The notes under the pieces were generated by a model. The model was not told where the DNA came from and did not search any database. It saw nothing but the letters and a program-made list of their open reading frames with translations. 64,000 nucleotides of DNA from Aquibacillus albus. Its GTDB lineage: Bacteria; Bacillota; Bacilli; Bacillales; Amphibacillaceae. A program made the position numbers and the translations under genes. The DNA lies in the NCBI RefSeq assembly GCF_016908325.1, contig NZ_JAFBDR010000010.1, forward strand, positions 62,001 to 126,000, given 5' to 3'. Below, one piece after another: positions 35,901 to 43,575 of the stretch. The number at the start of each line of letters is the position of its first letter. Position 1 is the stretch's first letter.

Positions 35901-36438
35901 CTGGTTTCGAGCCACTTTTTAAATAAAGGCTGCGAGAGGCGTTTTCCAGCTCTTCTAACACATGACGAAGTACACTAATCCCAGATGCAGCAGAAAATAA
36001 GCTTTCTCCGACATTTCCATCGCTCTGCAGCAGACTTTCTCCACCCTCTCTCAAACGAACATGGTCCAGTGCAAACATATTCATAAACTGCTGCTCTGAC
36101 ATCCCACTTAAAAATTTTTGTACTTGTTTTTCATCCAATGGATTACCATCCAAATCTAATACTGTATTTTTCCGTCCTTTCCGACGAACGAATGGTAAGG
36201 TTTCTCCATATTGGTTTGTTAACTGACCGCCAATCCGTAATTTTTGATTATGATGGAGAAAAGAATCCGCTGTTTGTTGGGGAAAACCATATAGAAGATT
36301 AGAAACAGAGCGTAGAATGGTACTTTTCCCTGCTTCATTTGGTCCATAGAGAATATGAAAGTTTTTGTTTTCATCAAACATCAACTCATAATTGGTAAAA
36401 TGTCCAAATGCCTCTAAGTGTAAAAAATCAAACCTCAT
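32908..36438 (-). CDS. yhaN: SMC-like AAA ATPase, YhaN family
   Basis: The large subunit of a Rad50/SbcC-like complex with YhaO. The 1176-residue protein begins MRFDFLHLEAFGHF and has Walker A GPNEAGKST near residue 36. About 800 residues of coiled coil follow, without an obvious zinc hook; the C-terminal half contains the signature-like KVSGMSDGSTDQLYLALR and Walker B IPFIVDDILVHFDD. B. subtilis YhaN is about 960 residues, so this one has a longer coiled coil. The ATG at 36438 lies four bases after the yhaO stop. Expected role: ATP-dependent control of double-strand-break end processing. Confidence 0.9.
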   Translation of the reverse strand: MRFDFLHLEAFGHFTNYELMFDENKNFHILYGPNEAGKSTILRSVSNLLYGFPQQTADSFLHHNQKLRIGGQLTNQYGETLPFVRRKGRKNTVLDLDGNPLDEKQVQKFLSGMSEQQFMNMFALDHVRLREGGESLLQSDGNVGESLFSAASGISVLRHVLEELENASRSLYLKSGSKPAINQAIKEEKELTKQIAENQLKVKEWKDLEQKYFNGEKEIETLKEQFKVLGTEEAKYRRLKQTLPKIALRKEAIDKRKELEHVPDLSEHAEEGRKDSIQQLELAESKKKNATDKLEAIDSDLEKLSIPNGLIDQEAKIEALNREVEAYRKDQKQLPILEGEHQNLEQQVLTALKEVDASNDSIDYIDQYRISVEKKKSIRELSDQHPLLEQEQKTVEKEVVTLKKDIQKYTTALEALGEPVDVDALEQAINQVKEEGKIEARLNEKQVQIRQWNQDITEAIGRLPLWNGTSEELTQLQVPNLTNTVKKYSKNEQELINERKQLKEKIDAEHQSMEANEKRMRELESLADIPTEELLHQLRQHRDAGWLIIRNKLNDKRVDDQELYAFAKGLPLDLAFEKSVRESDETADMMRREAEKLGEKNKLISDIEVSKNNLATLETEYANVEEALVKWKEDWENEWRPSNIHPLSPEEMMEWLEKYEQILALISDKQKVEKEVRMLEVKKEELKALLSAALSEHTVLSDDVSLAELVDQAETMRKKLTDKESQRSHFQTTIEGLEEKLEHAVDRKKEVVEDMTKWEERWENALCGIALSVKTSPTVVKQLLETYDACVRSFDEMKQVEKEIKTTKERMELFHEKVNDLDHALFETPDDIAMDVVVTQLYQALNKAKQDKVKRDNLKEQRQQYEQEKQSAEQEMKEAEEKLNQLMEQAGADTLEELEKVEAAFNQKKAYTEKIIQLEEELVEVGNGLSLEQLLDEAGETDNDLIDHQLEELGRHRSELDKTRSELEQEHGVVKKEYKEKIEGTSFASVQAAEAKQSVLAKISDLTDQYVNHKLASLLLKKGIEYYREQNQSPIMNRASQIFQRLTLQSFDGITVDFDEKDQPVIMGVRNGDEKVKVSGMSDGSTDQLYLALRIASIEKYVKDNEPIPFIVDDILVHFDDERSKETLSVLLELSKQTQVIFFTHHSRLIELINDVTTDHMFQEIEIQTDRSSVLT

Positions 36439-36442
36439 TCTG

Positions 36443-37705
36443 CTACACACCTACCTTTGTTTGGATATGATGCAATAGTAAATCCTCTACTTCTTTTAAT
36501 CTATTTTTCATCGTTTGCGGGTCTGTAAAATGAAAACCGTCCTCGCCATGTTTCAATTCATAAGGTAACGCATTCTGTATGTCCTTAAATTCCTCTAATA
36601 GTAATTGCAATGCGTCCTCGTCCTCCATGACATTTTCCAAAAACTCCAGGATCGTTGCTACAGGCGTATGTTGTTCTTGTAATTCATCAAGATTAACGAA
36701 TCGTGTGGTTTTGACCTTAACTTTTTCCACCCATACTTCGCCCATTTCTAAAGCCATCGAACGAAAATTATTAACCAAGTGATCCTTATGAACAATTAAT
36801 TGTTGGTGAACGGGACTTGAGCCTGTGATATGGAAACGTACGGCTAAAAATCTGCCATCCGCTTTTTGCTTAGCTTGTTCTAACTGAATTCGGGCGTCCT
36901 CGATCACATCATCGATGGTTTCAGCTGTTGATGCATCAACGGTACAAATCTCCCACCGAAGTACATCCAATGATTGATGTTCATAGGAATCGATGTAACC
37001 GTCCTTCACATGTACAATCGTACAGCCCTTATCCCCTGTCTCACCGATGTGCCTTCCTTGAATATTGCCAGGGAACAAGATAACAGGGTTTTGATCGTGC
37101 AATACTTCACGCAGGTGAATATGTCCTAATGCCCAATAATCATATCCTTTTGTAACAAGATCCTCGACAGAGCATGGTGCATAATTCTCGTGACCTTCCC
37201 GTCCAGTTGCACTCGTGTGTAAAATGCCAATGTTCAAATATCCTTCCAGCTTATGCGGATATTCCTTTGCAAGGTTGTCTGTTACTGACCTTGAGACAAA
37301 GCCTTGCCCATGGACAGCAACTTTTAATTCCTCATCTACTGTTGTTGTCGGTTGGTTTACGGAGAATTCCATAACGTTTTCAGGTAATTTCAATTCCTTA
37401 GTAATTAAACTTTGCGCATCATGATTTCCCCGAATCAGATATACTTTAATCCCTTCTTTTTGCAACCGGGTCATTTGGTTAACAAAGAATAACCCCGTAT
37501 AATAATCCTTCCAATCTCCGTCATACAAATCCCCAGCAATAACTAAAAAAGAAACATTCCTCTCAATTGCTAGATTCACCAGGTTTTGTAATGCCTCACG
37601 TGTTGCATTCCGAATCTCTTCCACTGGGGCACCTTCATACTTCTCTAACCCTTTTAACGGACTATCCAAATGAATATCAGCTGCATGGATAAACGTAAAT
37701 GACAT
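36443..37705 (-). CDS. yhaO: SbcD/Mre11-like nuclease YhaO
   Basis: A metallophosphoesterase nuclease of 420 residues and the partner of YhaN. Two-metal ligands are in HAADIHLDSP (Asp, His), IAGDLYDGD, IRGNHDA and LGHIHLREV. The C-terminal capping region should bind the ATPase. Family knowledge: such pairs process DNA ends and hairpins. It is the first gene of a two-gene operon ending at the hairpin near 32760. Confidence 0.92.
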   Translation of the reverse strand: MSFTFIHAADIHLDSPLKGLEKYEGAPVEEIRNATREALQNLVNLAIERNVSFLVIAGDLYDGDWKDYYTGLFFVNQMTRLQKEGIKVYLIRGNHDAQSLITKELKLPENVMEFSVNQPTTTVDEELKVAVHGQGFVSRSVTDNLAKEYPHKLEGYLNIGILHTSATGREGHENYAPCSVEDLVTKGYDYWALGHIHLREVLHDQNPVILFPGNIQGRHIGETGDKGCTIVHVKDGYIDSYEHQSLDVLRWEICTVDASTAETIDDVIEDARIQLEQAKQKADGRFLAVRFHITGSSPVHQQLIVHKDHLVNNFRSMALEMGEVWVEKVKVKTTRFVNLDELQEQHTPVATILEFLENVMEDEDALQLLLEEFKDIQNALPYELKHGEDGFHFTDPQTMKNRLKEVEDLLLHHIQTKVGV

Positions 37706-37768
37706 AAAACCCTCTCCTAATATAGTTATCTCTATTATCTACTATAGTTAACTGTGACTGACTATTTA

Positions 37769-37887
37769 GAAAAGCGCAAGCGCCTTGGTCACCCCCGACA
37801 AGCTTAAGTCGAGCCTCAAAGTGGCGCTCTTTTGCCACAGTGAGGATTGACTTAAGACCTCGAGGGGGTAGGCGCTGGAGCTAGACA
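37769..37887. repeat. AAAAGCGCAAGCGCC element, copy 1
   Basis: About 120 bases begin GAAAAGCGCAAGCGCC and end GGCGCTGGAGCTAGAC. Internal arms (CTTAAGTC and GACTTAAG; TGGC and GCCA) fold it into one long hairpin. This type of small non-coding mobile repeat is widespread in Bacillus genomes. Confidence 0.82.
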
Positions 37888-37926
37888 TCAAAGCGTAAAT
37901 AATTTATCTTTCTTATCTATTTTAAA

Positions 37927-37965
37927 AAAAGCAGAAGTCGCTTGATAAAAGCTATCCTTCTGCTC
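37927..37965 (-). terminator. Orphan terminator
   Basis: AGCAGAAG pairs with CTTCTGCT; on the minus strand seven T residues follow. No minus-strand gene ends here, so an unannotated small RNA from about 37970-38100 could exist; otherwise it protects yhaO from read-through. Confidence 0.6.
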
Positions 37966-38253
37966 ATCGTGATGAATTAAATTCATTCTAACAAAAAACC
38001 TGTCACTTTATTACTATTTTCAGTTAATTCCATATACTGTTAATATATAATAGATTTGCTGATAAAGCTAGTATATTTAACTATGGTAGATAATACATAA
38101 TCAAATTTTAGCTTTGTTTTAGTTTGCCATCGATTTAATATTAACTAGCTATTCAATTAATTTTCAGCACTTTTTTCCGACCAAAAATCCAATATTGAGG
38201 ACTTGAATAAATCCACAGACAATCTATAATAAGTTTTAAGGGAGGGATGAAAA

Positions 38254-38553
38254 ATGGAAAAGACAGAGTTAAATCAAATTCTAGATGCACTAAAACTTCA
38301 TGGTGAGCAAGTAAGCTCTAAGTTTGATGAAATGGAAATCAAAGTAAATACTCGTATCGATAAGTTGGAAAAACAAATGAATGACCGCTTTGAAAAAGTA
38401 GACAAGCACTTTGAACAAATTGACGACCGCTTCGAGCAAGTAGACAAGCGCTTTGACCGTGTCGATGATAAACTTTCTGGGTTAAGAGTTGATTTGTCAG
38501 ATACACAAAAAACAGTTGATTACTTAAGAACAAAAGCGCAAGCGCCCTGGTAG
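38254..38553 (+). pseudogene. Coiled-coil protein, copy 2, cut short by a repeat element
   Basis: The head (MEKTELNQILDALKLHGEQV) and DxRFEQx repeats follow copy 1, with fewer repeats. After VDYLRTK the frame runs into the AAAAGCGCAAGCGCC element and ends QAPW-stop, losing about 18 residues of the conserved tail. A good ribosome binding site (GGGAGGG) remains, so a shortened 99-residue protein may still be made. Confidence 0.78.
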
Positions 38554-38711
38554 CGACGTATGGACTGGGACTGCGGTTACTCGTCCCACCGAAAACATTT
38601 GGACTGAACCGTAGGAGATAAAGGAAACACGGTAAACGGAGTGAACCGATGTTGACTTATCGTACGGAGGTGAGGGAAGTCTCACTAGTCGCTGGGCACT
38701 GGAGCTGGACG
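38532..38711. repeat. AAAAGCGCAAGCGCC element, copy 2
   Basis: About 180 bases starting AAAAGCGCAAGCGCC and ending GGGCACTGGAGCTGGAC, like copy 1 at both ends but different inside, and itself able to fold. It is inserted in the 3' end of the coiled-coil gene. Confidence 0.78.
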
Positions 38712-38772
38712 TCGCTAACCTACACCAATTATCCCTTATTGCCATCCTTTACAAGAACTCATTTGCAATATA

Positions 38773-38809
38773 AAAAACACCATTGAAAAATATCTCAATG
38801 GCGTTTTTG
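38773..38809. terminator. Bidirectional terminator
   Basis: AAAAACACCATTGA pairs with TCAATGGCGTTTTT with one mismatch. It would end the coiled-coil transcript on the plus strand and transcripts from glcK on the minus strand. Confidence 0.8.
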
Positions 38810-38945
38810 CTCACGAACCTTGCTCCTAAAAAAACAGTCTTATTGTTTGCGTAATAAAGGTGTCAGGCCCAATTGTCTGTATGTTGCGTTGAACTTGAGG
38901 CGGTTACTTCTTTTTGTTTAGTTAAATTGAAAATGCATCATCTAA

Positions 38946-39908
38946 TTACATATTCATCTTAACTAATGATCCTGCTCCTATTACTCCTGCATCATTCCCA
39001 AGCTGAGCTAGTTTTATCTTTGTACTTGTTCTTACCTGTGGAAAGGCATATTTTTCAAAGTATTCTTTTACCCCGTGAACCAACATCTCTCCTGCAGCGG
39101 ATACGCCGCCACCAATAACAATGGCATCTGGACTTAAAACATTAGCAATATTACTGCAAGCAAGCCCTAAGTAAAAATAGAATTTATTAACCACCTGTTC
39201 AGCTAATGGATCACCTTGTTTCGCTTGATCGAATACTGTTTTTGCCGTTACTTCCTGCCCCTCATTTATTAACCCTTTTAACACGGAATTCCTATCAAAT
39301 TCTTTAGCAAAATCTTGAGCTAAGCGTACAACACCAGTTGCACTAGCGACTGTCTCTAAACAGCCAATGTTGCCGCATGTGCATTGATAACCATTAGGAT
39401 TTACATTTATATGGCCGATCTCTCCGGCCGTACCGACACCGTGAACTAGATTACCTTCAGCGACTACACCGCCACCGACACCAGTACCTAGTGTAATAAA
39501 AACAACATTGGAACTTCCCTCACCAGCGCCTTTCCACTGCTCTCCCAAAGCTGCAACATTGGCATCATTATCAATGTAAAAAGGAATATTGGTCCCCTTT
39601 TCAATTTGCTCCTTCACGGGCTGCAAGGTTTTCCAATTCAAATTATAGGCTCCAATAACAGTCCCCTTTTCAATGTCAACGGAACCAGGAGACCCCATTC
39701 CAATTCCTAAGAAATCACTTGACGATAGACCTTTTTTGCTAAGATTTTGATTGATAGATTCTATGATATTAGGAACAATGTTCTTACCTTCCTGTTGAGA
39801 ATCCGTTGGAATGCTCCACTTTTCTTCGACCTCACCATTTTCCTTTAAAAAAGCAAATTTAGTGGTTGTACCACCTAAATCAATACCTATTAATTTTTTC
39901 ATTCTCAT
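38946..39908 (-). CDS. glcK: Glucokinase, ROK family
   Basis: Phosphorylates intracellular glucose. The 320-residue protein starts MRMKKLIGIDLGGTTTKFAF (ATP motif), continues with YIDNDANVAALGEQW (catalytic Asp), TLGTGVGGGVV and the zinc motif CTCGNIGCLE. The ATG at 39908 is seven bases after AGAAGG. B. subtilis GlcK is about the same length. It stands alone. Confidence 0.92.
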   Translation of the reverse strand: MRMKKLIGIDLGGTTTKFAFLKENGEVEEKWSIPTDSQQEGKNIVPNIIESINQNLSKKGLSSSDFLGIGMGSPGSVDIEKGTVIGAYNLNWKTLQPVKEQIEKGTNIPFYIDNDANVAALGEQWKGAGEGSSNVVFITLGTGVGGGVVAEGNLVHGVGTAGEIGHINVNPNGYQCTCGNIGCLETVASATGVVRLAQDFAKEFDRNSVLKGLINEGQEVTAKTVFDQAKQGDPLAEQVVNKFYFYLGLACSNIANVLSPDAIVIGGGVSAAGEMLVHGVKEYFEKYAFPQVRTSTKIKLAQLGNDAGVIGAGSLVKMNM

Positions 39909-40051
39909 ACACCATCCTTCTTTTACTTAGTAGAGGGAACTTCTCTTTTTATGTATCATTACTATTTTACTACATTTAAATGATTAAAATGAACGAAATT
40001 ATCCTACACCTTACAGATAGACTTCACTTATAGAGTAACTATAAAATATTA

Positions 40052-40504
40052 TCATTTCTCTAAATAAGCTTTTAGCGCTTCCAAATCTTTTTCACATGCT
40101 TTTCTAAAAGTTCCAGCCATCATTTTCCCAAACAATTTAGTCAAGCCAGTAAGTCCCTTTATTTCACCGTCTAAAGTAATCTCAGAATGATCACCTGACG
40201 ATGAAATGATGTATGTAAATAAATAGACTCCTTTGCCAGTTGTTCCTTTTGTTCCATCACAACAAAGCACAATTTTATTTGGTTCATCCAGTTCAACAAC
40301 TTCAAAATGCTCAGTGGCCTCTTTTCCAAACATCTTTCTTGTTTCCTTCCACTGACTCCCCACGCGTATTGGCCCATCCTCCAACCGCTCGATTCCGACA
40401 AATCCTTGCATCCAATGCTTAGCTGAGTCCAGATCAAGCAAAGCAGTGTATGCCTTTTGTTTTGTCACCTGGAAAGTTGTTTTTACTTCAAAACGAATAC
40501 TCAA
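40052..40504 (-). CDS. SRPBCC (START-like) domain protein
   Basis: A 150-residue helix-grip protein: LSIRFEVKTTFQVTKQKAYT, then GSQWKETRKMFGKE, and a long C-terminal helix (FRKACEKDLEALKAYLEK). The fold binds hydrophobic ligands in a deep cavity; no enzyme role can be read. The likely start is the TTG at 40504, five bases after a perfect AAGGAGGTGG that lies inside the longer reading frame, so the six residues upstream are ribosome-binding sequence, not protein. Confidence 0.82.
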   Translation of the reverse strand: MSIRFEVKTTFQVTKQKAYTALLDLDSAKHWMQGFVGIERLEDGPIRVGSQWKETRKMFGKEATEHFEVVELDEPNKIVLCCDGTKGTTGKGVYLFTYIISSSGDHSEITLDGEIKGLTGLTKLFGKMMAGTFRKACEKDLEALKAYLEK

Positions 40505-40654
40505 ATTAACCACCTCCTTCACGACATTTTCCTAAAGTATAGCACACAGCTAAGCTTAGCTTACTTTGTTCCATACTAGAATCATTGCCTTTGAACGATC
40601 AATCCCGGCCCTTCATCAACTCGATTAATCAAAACATGGCAAAGCATAAATTCA

Positions 40655-41938
40655 TCAACCCATACCACATGCTTCTGCTAAGAGCTCAACTAAATGAACA
40701 ACACGAATTTCATTTGTTAGTCCCTCACGCTCTACACCTAATTTCATTTGCAAATGACACCCTGGATTCGTAGTTACAATAACTTTTGGCGTGATTTTTT
40801 TAACAGACTTCATTTTTTCATCTAATATTTCCATTGATTTTTCATAATGAATGACATTATAAATTCCAGCAGAACCACAACACATATCTTTTTGGGGCAA
40901 TTCTACCAAATGGATTCCTGGTATGGACTTGATTAGATTTACTGGTTCTCTGACTGTTTTTTGAACATTACTCATATGACAAGATGGCTGATACGTAACT
41001 ACTTCATTTACCGCTTTTTTATATGGCAAAGACAACTGGTTTAAAATCACGCTGATATCTACATTCTTTTTAGAAAACCTTCTTGCCCTCTCTTCCCATT
41101 CAGAATCACCATGGAAAAGATGATCATATTCGACAAGCATCGCTCCGCATCCACCAATACTATTGACCACAAAATCAAAATCATATTGTTCAAAAGCTTT
41201 GATATTTCTTTTAGCTAGTTCCCTTGTTTTGTCTAGTTCACCACTATGATTTTGCAGAGCTCCGCAACAAGTTTGTTCTTTAATTACAGTGACATCACAG
41301 CCTGCTTGTTGAAGCAATTCGATGCTTTTGGTATTAATCGAAGAAAACATCGTGTCCATCACACAGCCTGTAAAAAAACCGATGTTAAAAACAGGTTCGT
41401 TTTTAGCTGGATAATATGTTTTTCTTTTTTTCCTCTTCGATAATCCTTCCGCATCAGGTAGGACTTTTTCAAATGATTGTAATTTTTCTGGTAAAGTGTT
41501 AAGTAATTTTGTTTTCCTTGCAATCGTTTCAAGACCAGATTTTTGGTAAGCAGCAACACCCACACCAGCTGCTTTTAACATTTTTTTATTTGGAAGCATC
41601 GTGTCAAAAAAGAAAGCTTGAAATAACCTTGCTCGCTTGGACATTCCCTTTTTCTTTTCTTCTAGTAAAACCGCTTTAGCAGATTCTAATATTTTTCCAT
41701 ACTGAACATTCGTTGGGCAGACAACTTCACATGCCCGGCAGCCTAAACACATATTTATTGGATCTTCCAACTCAGAAAGAGAGAGTTTCCCTTCCGCTGC
41801 CACTTTAACCAAATTAATCCGCCCTCGAGGTGAATGTGTTTCTGTTTTCATCGTTACATAGGTTGGACAAGCAGGTAAACAATAGCCACATTGAACACAA
41901 TCAAATGTTTCTTCGTAAGCAAGCTTTGCGTTAGTCAT
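40655..41938 (-). CDS. glcF: Glycolate oxidase iron-sulfur subunit
   Basis: Electron-transfer subunit of glycolate (or D-lactate) dehydrogenase. Two 4Fe-4S motifs lie at the N-terminus (CVQCGYCLPACP; CLGCRACEVVCP), followed by two CCG domains (TCCGALQNHSGE; MCCGSAGIYN). 427 residues. The start overlaps the end of glcD by eight bases, so they are translationally coupled. It works with GlcD at the inner membrane face to oxidise glycolate to glyoxylate. Confidence 0.92.
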   Translation of the reverse strand: MTNAKLAYEETFDCVQCGYCLPACPTYVTMKTETHSPRGRINLVKVAAEGKLSLSELEDPINMCLGCRACEVVCPTNVQYGKILESAKAVLLEEKKKGMSKRARLFQAFFFDTMLPNKKMLKAAGVGVAAYQKSGLETIARKTKLLNTLPEKLQSFEKVLPDAEGLSKRKKRKTYYPAKNEPVFNIGFFTGCVMDTMFSSINTKSIELLQQAGCDVTVIKEQTCCGALQNHSGELDKTRELAKRNIKAFEQYDFDFVVNSIGGCGAMLVEYDHLFHGDSEWEERARRFSKKNVDISVILNQLSLPYKKAVNEVVTYQPSCHMSNVQKTVREPVNLIKSIPGIHLVELPQKDMCCGSAGIYNVIHYEKSMEILDEKMKSVKKITPKVIVTTNPGCHLQMKLGVEREGLTNEIRVVHLVELLAEACGMG

Positions 41939-43343
41939 CCGTTAACACCAACCTTTGACCAGGCTCAGGAAAAATTTTGCCAGGGTTCAAAATGTTATTA
42001 GGATCCCAGCTCCTTTTAATCCGTTTCATCATCTCAAGCCCAACTTCGCCTAATTCCATTTCCATAAATGGCGCTTTTAGTGTCCCGATTCCGTGTTCTC
42101 CTGACAATGTACCACCTAATTCAATTGCTGCTCTAAATATTTCTTCAACGGCTTTTTCTACGCTTCTCATTTCTTCGTGATCTCGCTTATCTGCAATAAT
42201 ATTTGGATGCAAATTTCCATCGCCCACATGTCCAAACACGACTAAATCAACTTGATATTTAGCTTTAATTTGTTGTAATCGCTTAAACATTTCGGGAATT
42301 TGACTTCGAGGTACCGTTGCATCCTCAGAAATTTTCGTTGGTTTTACTCGAACAATGGCTGGTGAAACGAGCTTACGTGCTTTCCATAACTCCGCTTCTT
42401 CTTGTTTTGTTTGAGCAACATTAATTTCTCTAGATCCAACTGATTTACACACTTCAATGACTTGTTTCAATTCATCTTTTATCGCTGCAAGATGACCATC
42501 GAGCTCAATTAAAACGAGCGCATCAACATCTGTCGGAAGTCCCATTGGTTGATAATCTTCTACAGCAATAATCGATGCCTGATCCATAATTTCCATTTTT
42601 GATGGTAAAATTCCTGAACTTAATATGTTCGTAATTGCTTTACCGGCGACAACAACATCTTCAAATAAAACCATTAATGTTTGGGTTGCTTGTGGTTTTG
42701 GAAACAAGCGAAGTGTTGCTTCTGTGATGACTCCTAAGGTACCTTCCGACCCGACAATTAATTTAGTTAAATCATAGCCCGTTACGTTTTTAACCGTTCG
42801 ACCACCTGTACGAATGATTTCGCCTTCGGGGGTAACTACTTCAAGCCCAATCACGTAATCTTTCGTCACTCCATATTTTAATCCTCTTGGCCCCCCGGAG
42901 TTTTCTGCTAGATTTCCACCAATCGTTGACACATGGGAACTACTCGGATCTGGAGGATAGATTAATCCATGTTCTAATGCAGCATTATTAATTTGAGCAG
43001 TTAATACGCCTGGTGAAACGACTGCTACCATGTCCCCCGGATCAATCACCAACTTGTCCTTCCATTTGGATAAATCAAGGACGATTCCACCTTTAACTGG
43101 CAGTGGTCCACCACTTAAACTAGTTCCTTGTCCACGTGGATAAACGGGAATTTCATGTTCATTTGCTAGTTTAATAATATTTGAAACTTCTATGGTTGAC
43201 TTTGCCATAATAACAACATCGGGTACATGCACTCCAAATGATGCATCGTAAGAATAACTATGTAAGTCGGCATTATCAGTTAAGATACATTCATGATCGA
43301 CTATAACCTCTTTCAGTAAGTCTACTAATTTTTCCGTATCCAT
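41931..43343 (-). CDS. glcD: Glycolate oxidase FAD subunit
   Basis: FAD-linked 2-hydroxy acid dehydrogenase, 470 residues. The PCMH-type FAD domain has PVYPRGQGTSLSGGPLPV and SSHVSTIGGNLAENSGGPR; the C-terminal domain has VFGHVGDGNLHPN and the final ELGGTLSGEHGIGT metal/substrate region. D-lactate dehydrogenases share the fold, so that substrate is an alternative. It is the first gene of the operon. In B. subtilis the related genes ysfC-ysfD adjoin a CdaR-type regulator; here the CdaR gene lies 20 kb away beside the glycerate operon. Confidence 0.92.
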   Translation of the reverse strand: MDTEKLVDLLKEVIVDHECILTDNADLHSYSYDASFGVHVPDVVIMAKSTIEVSNIIKLANEHEIPVYPRGQGTSLSGGPLPVKGGIVLDLSKWKDKLVIDPGDMVAVVSPGVLTAQINNAALEHGLIYPPDPSSSHVSTIGGNLAENSGGPRGLKYGVTKDYVIGLEVVTPEGEIIRTGGRTVKNVTGYDLTKLIVGSEGTLGVITEATLRLFPKPQATQTLMVLFEDVVVAGKAITNILSSGILPSKMEIMDQASIIAVEDYQPMGLPTDVDALVLIELDGHLAAIKDELKQVIEVCKSVGSREINVAQTKQEEAELWKARKLVSPAIVRVKPTKISEDATVPRSQIPEMFKRLQQIKAKYQVDLVVFGHVGDGNLHPNIIADKRDHEEMRSVEKAVEEIFRAAIELGGTLSGEHGIGTLKAPFMEMELGEVGLEMMKRIKRSWDPNNILNPGKIFPEPGQRLVLTDD

Positions 43344-43543
43344 AAATAAGCCCCCTTTTAATATTTATTTCAACAGGAAATGATTTTTCTCCTTCTCCCT
43401 ACTATGTGCACCATTCAAATCAAAAAAATACTTGGGATTTTACCTGCTAGTATTGGTGCCAGGTAATACTTGTGATTGGATAACATCTACAACTAGTCCC
43501 CGAAACCAAGCTTATACGAAACACAATGAATCATTTTTCAGAA

Positions 43544-43571
43544 AAAGAGAATGCTGGTTAGCATTCTCTTT
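43544..43571 (-). terminator. Terminator of the GH18 gene
   Basis: A perfect 12-bp stem AAAGAGAATGCT with a four-base loop; on the minus strand TTTTTC follows the stem, right after the stop codon. Confidence 0.9.
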
Positions 43572-43575
43572 AAGG

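Larger units (their letters stand above)
37706..38253. other. Intergenic region holding a repeat element and an orphan terminator
   Basis: No gene. It contains the first AAAAGCGCAAGCGCC repeat (37769-37887), a terminator-like hairpin (37927-37965) not following any known gene, and the duplicated upstream block of the coiled-coil gene (from about 38090). Confidence 0.6.

Noticed and set aside
36579-37424. Short plus-strand frames within yhaO
   Set aside because: They lie opposite conserved metallophosphoesterase motifs, which fixes the coding strand.
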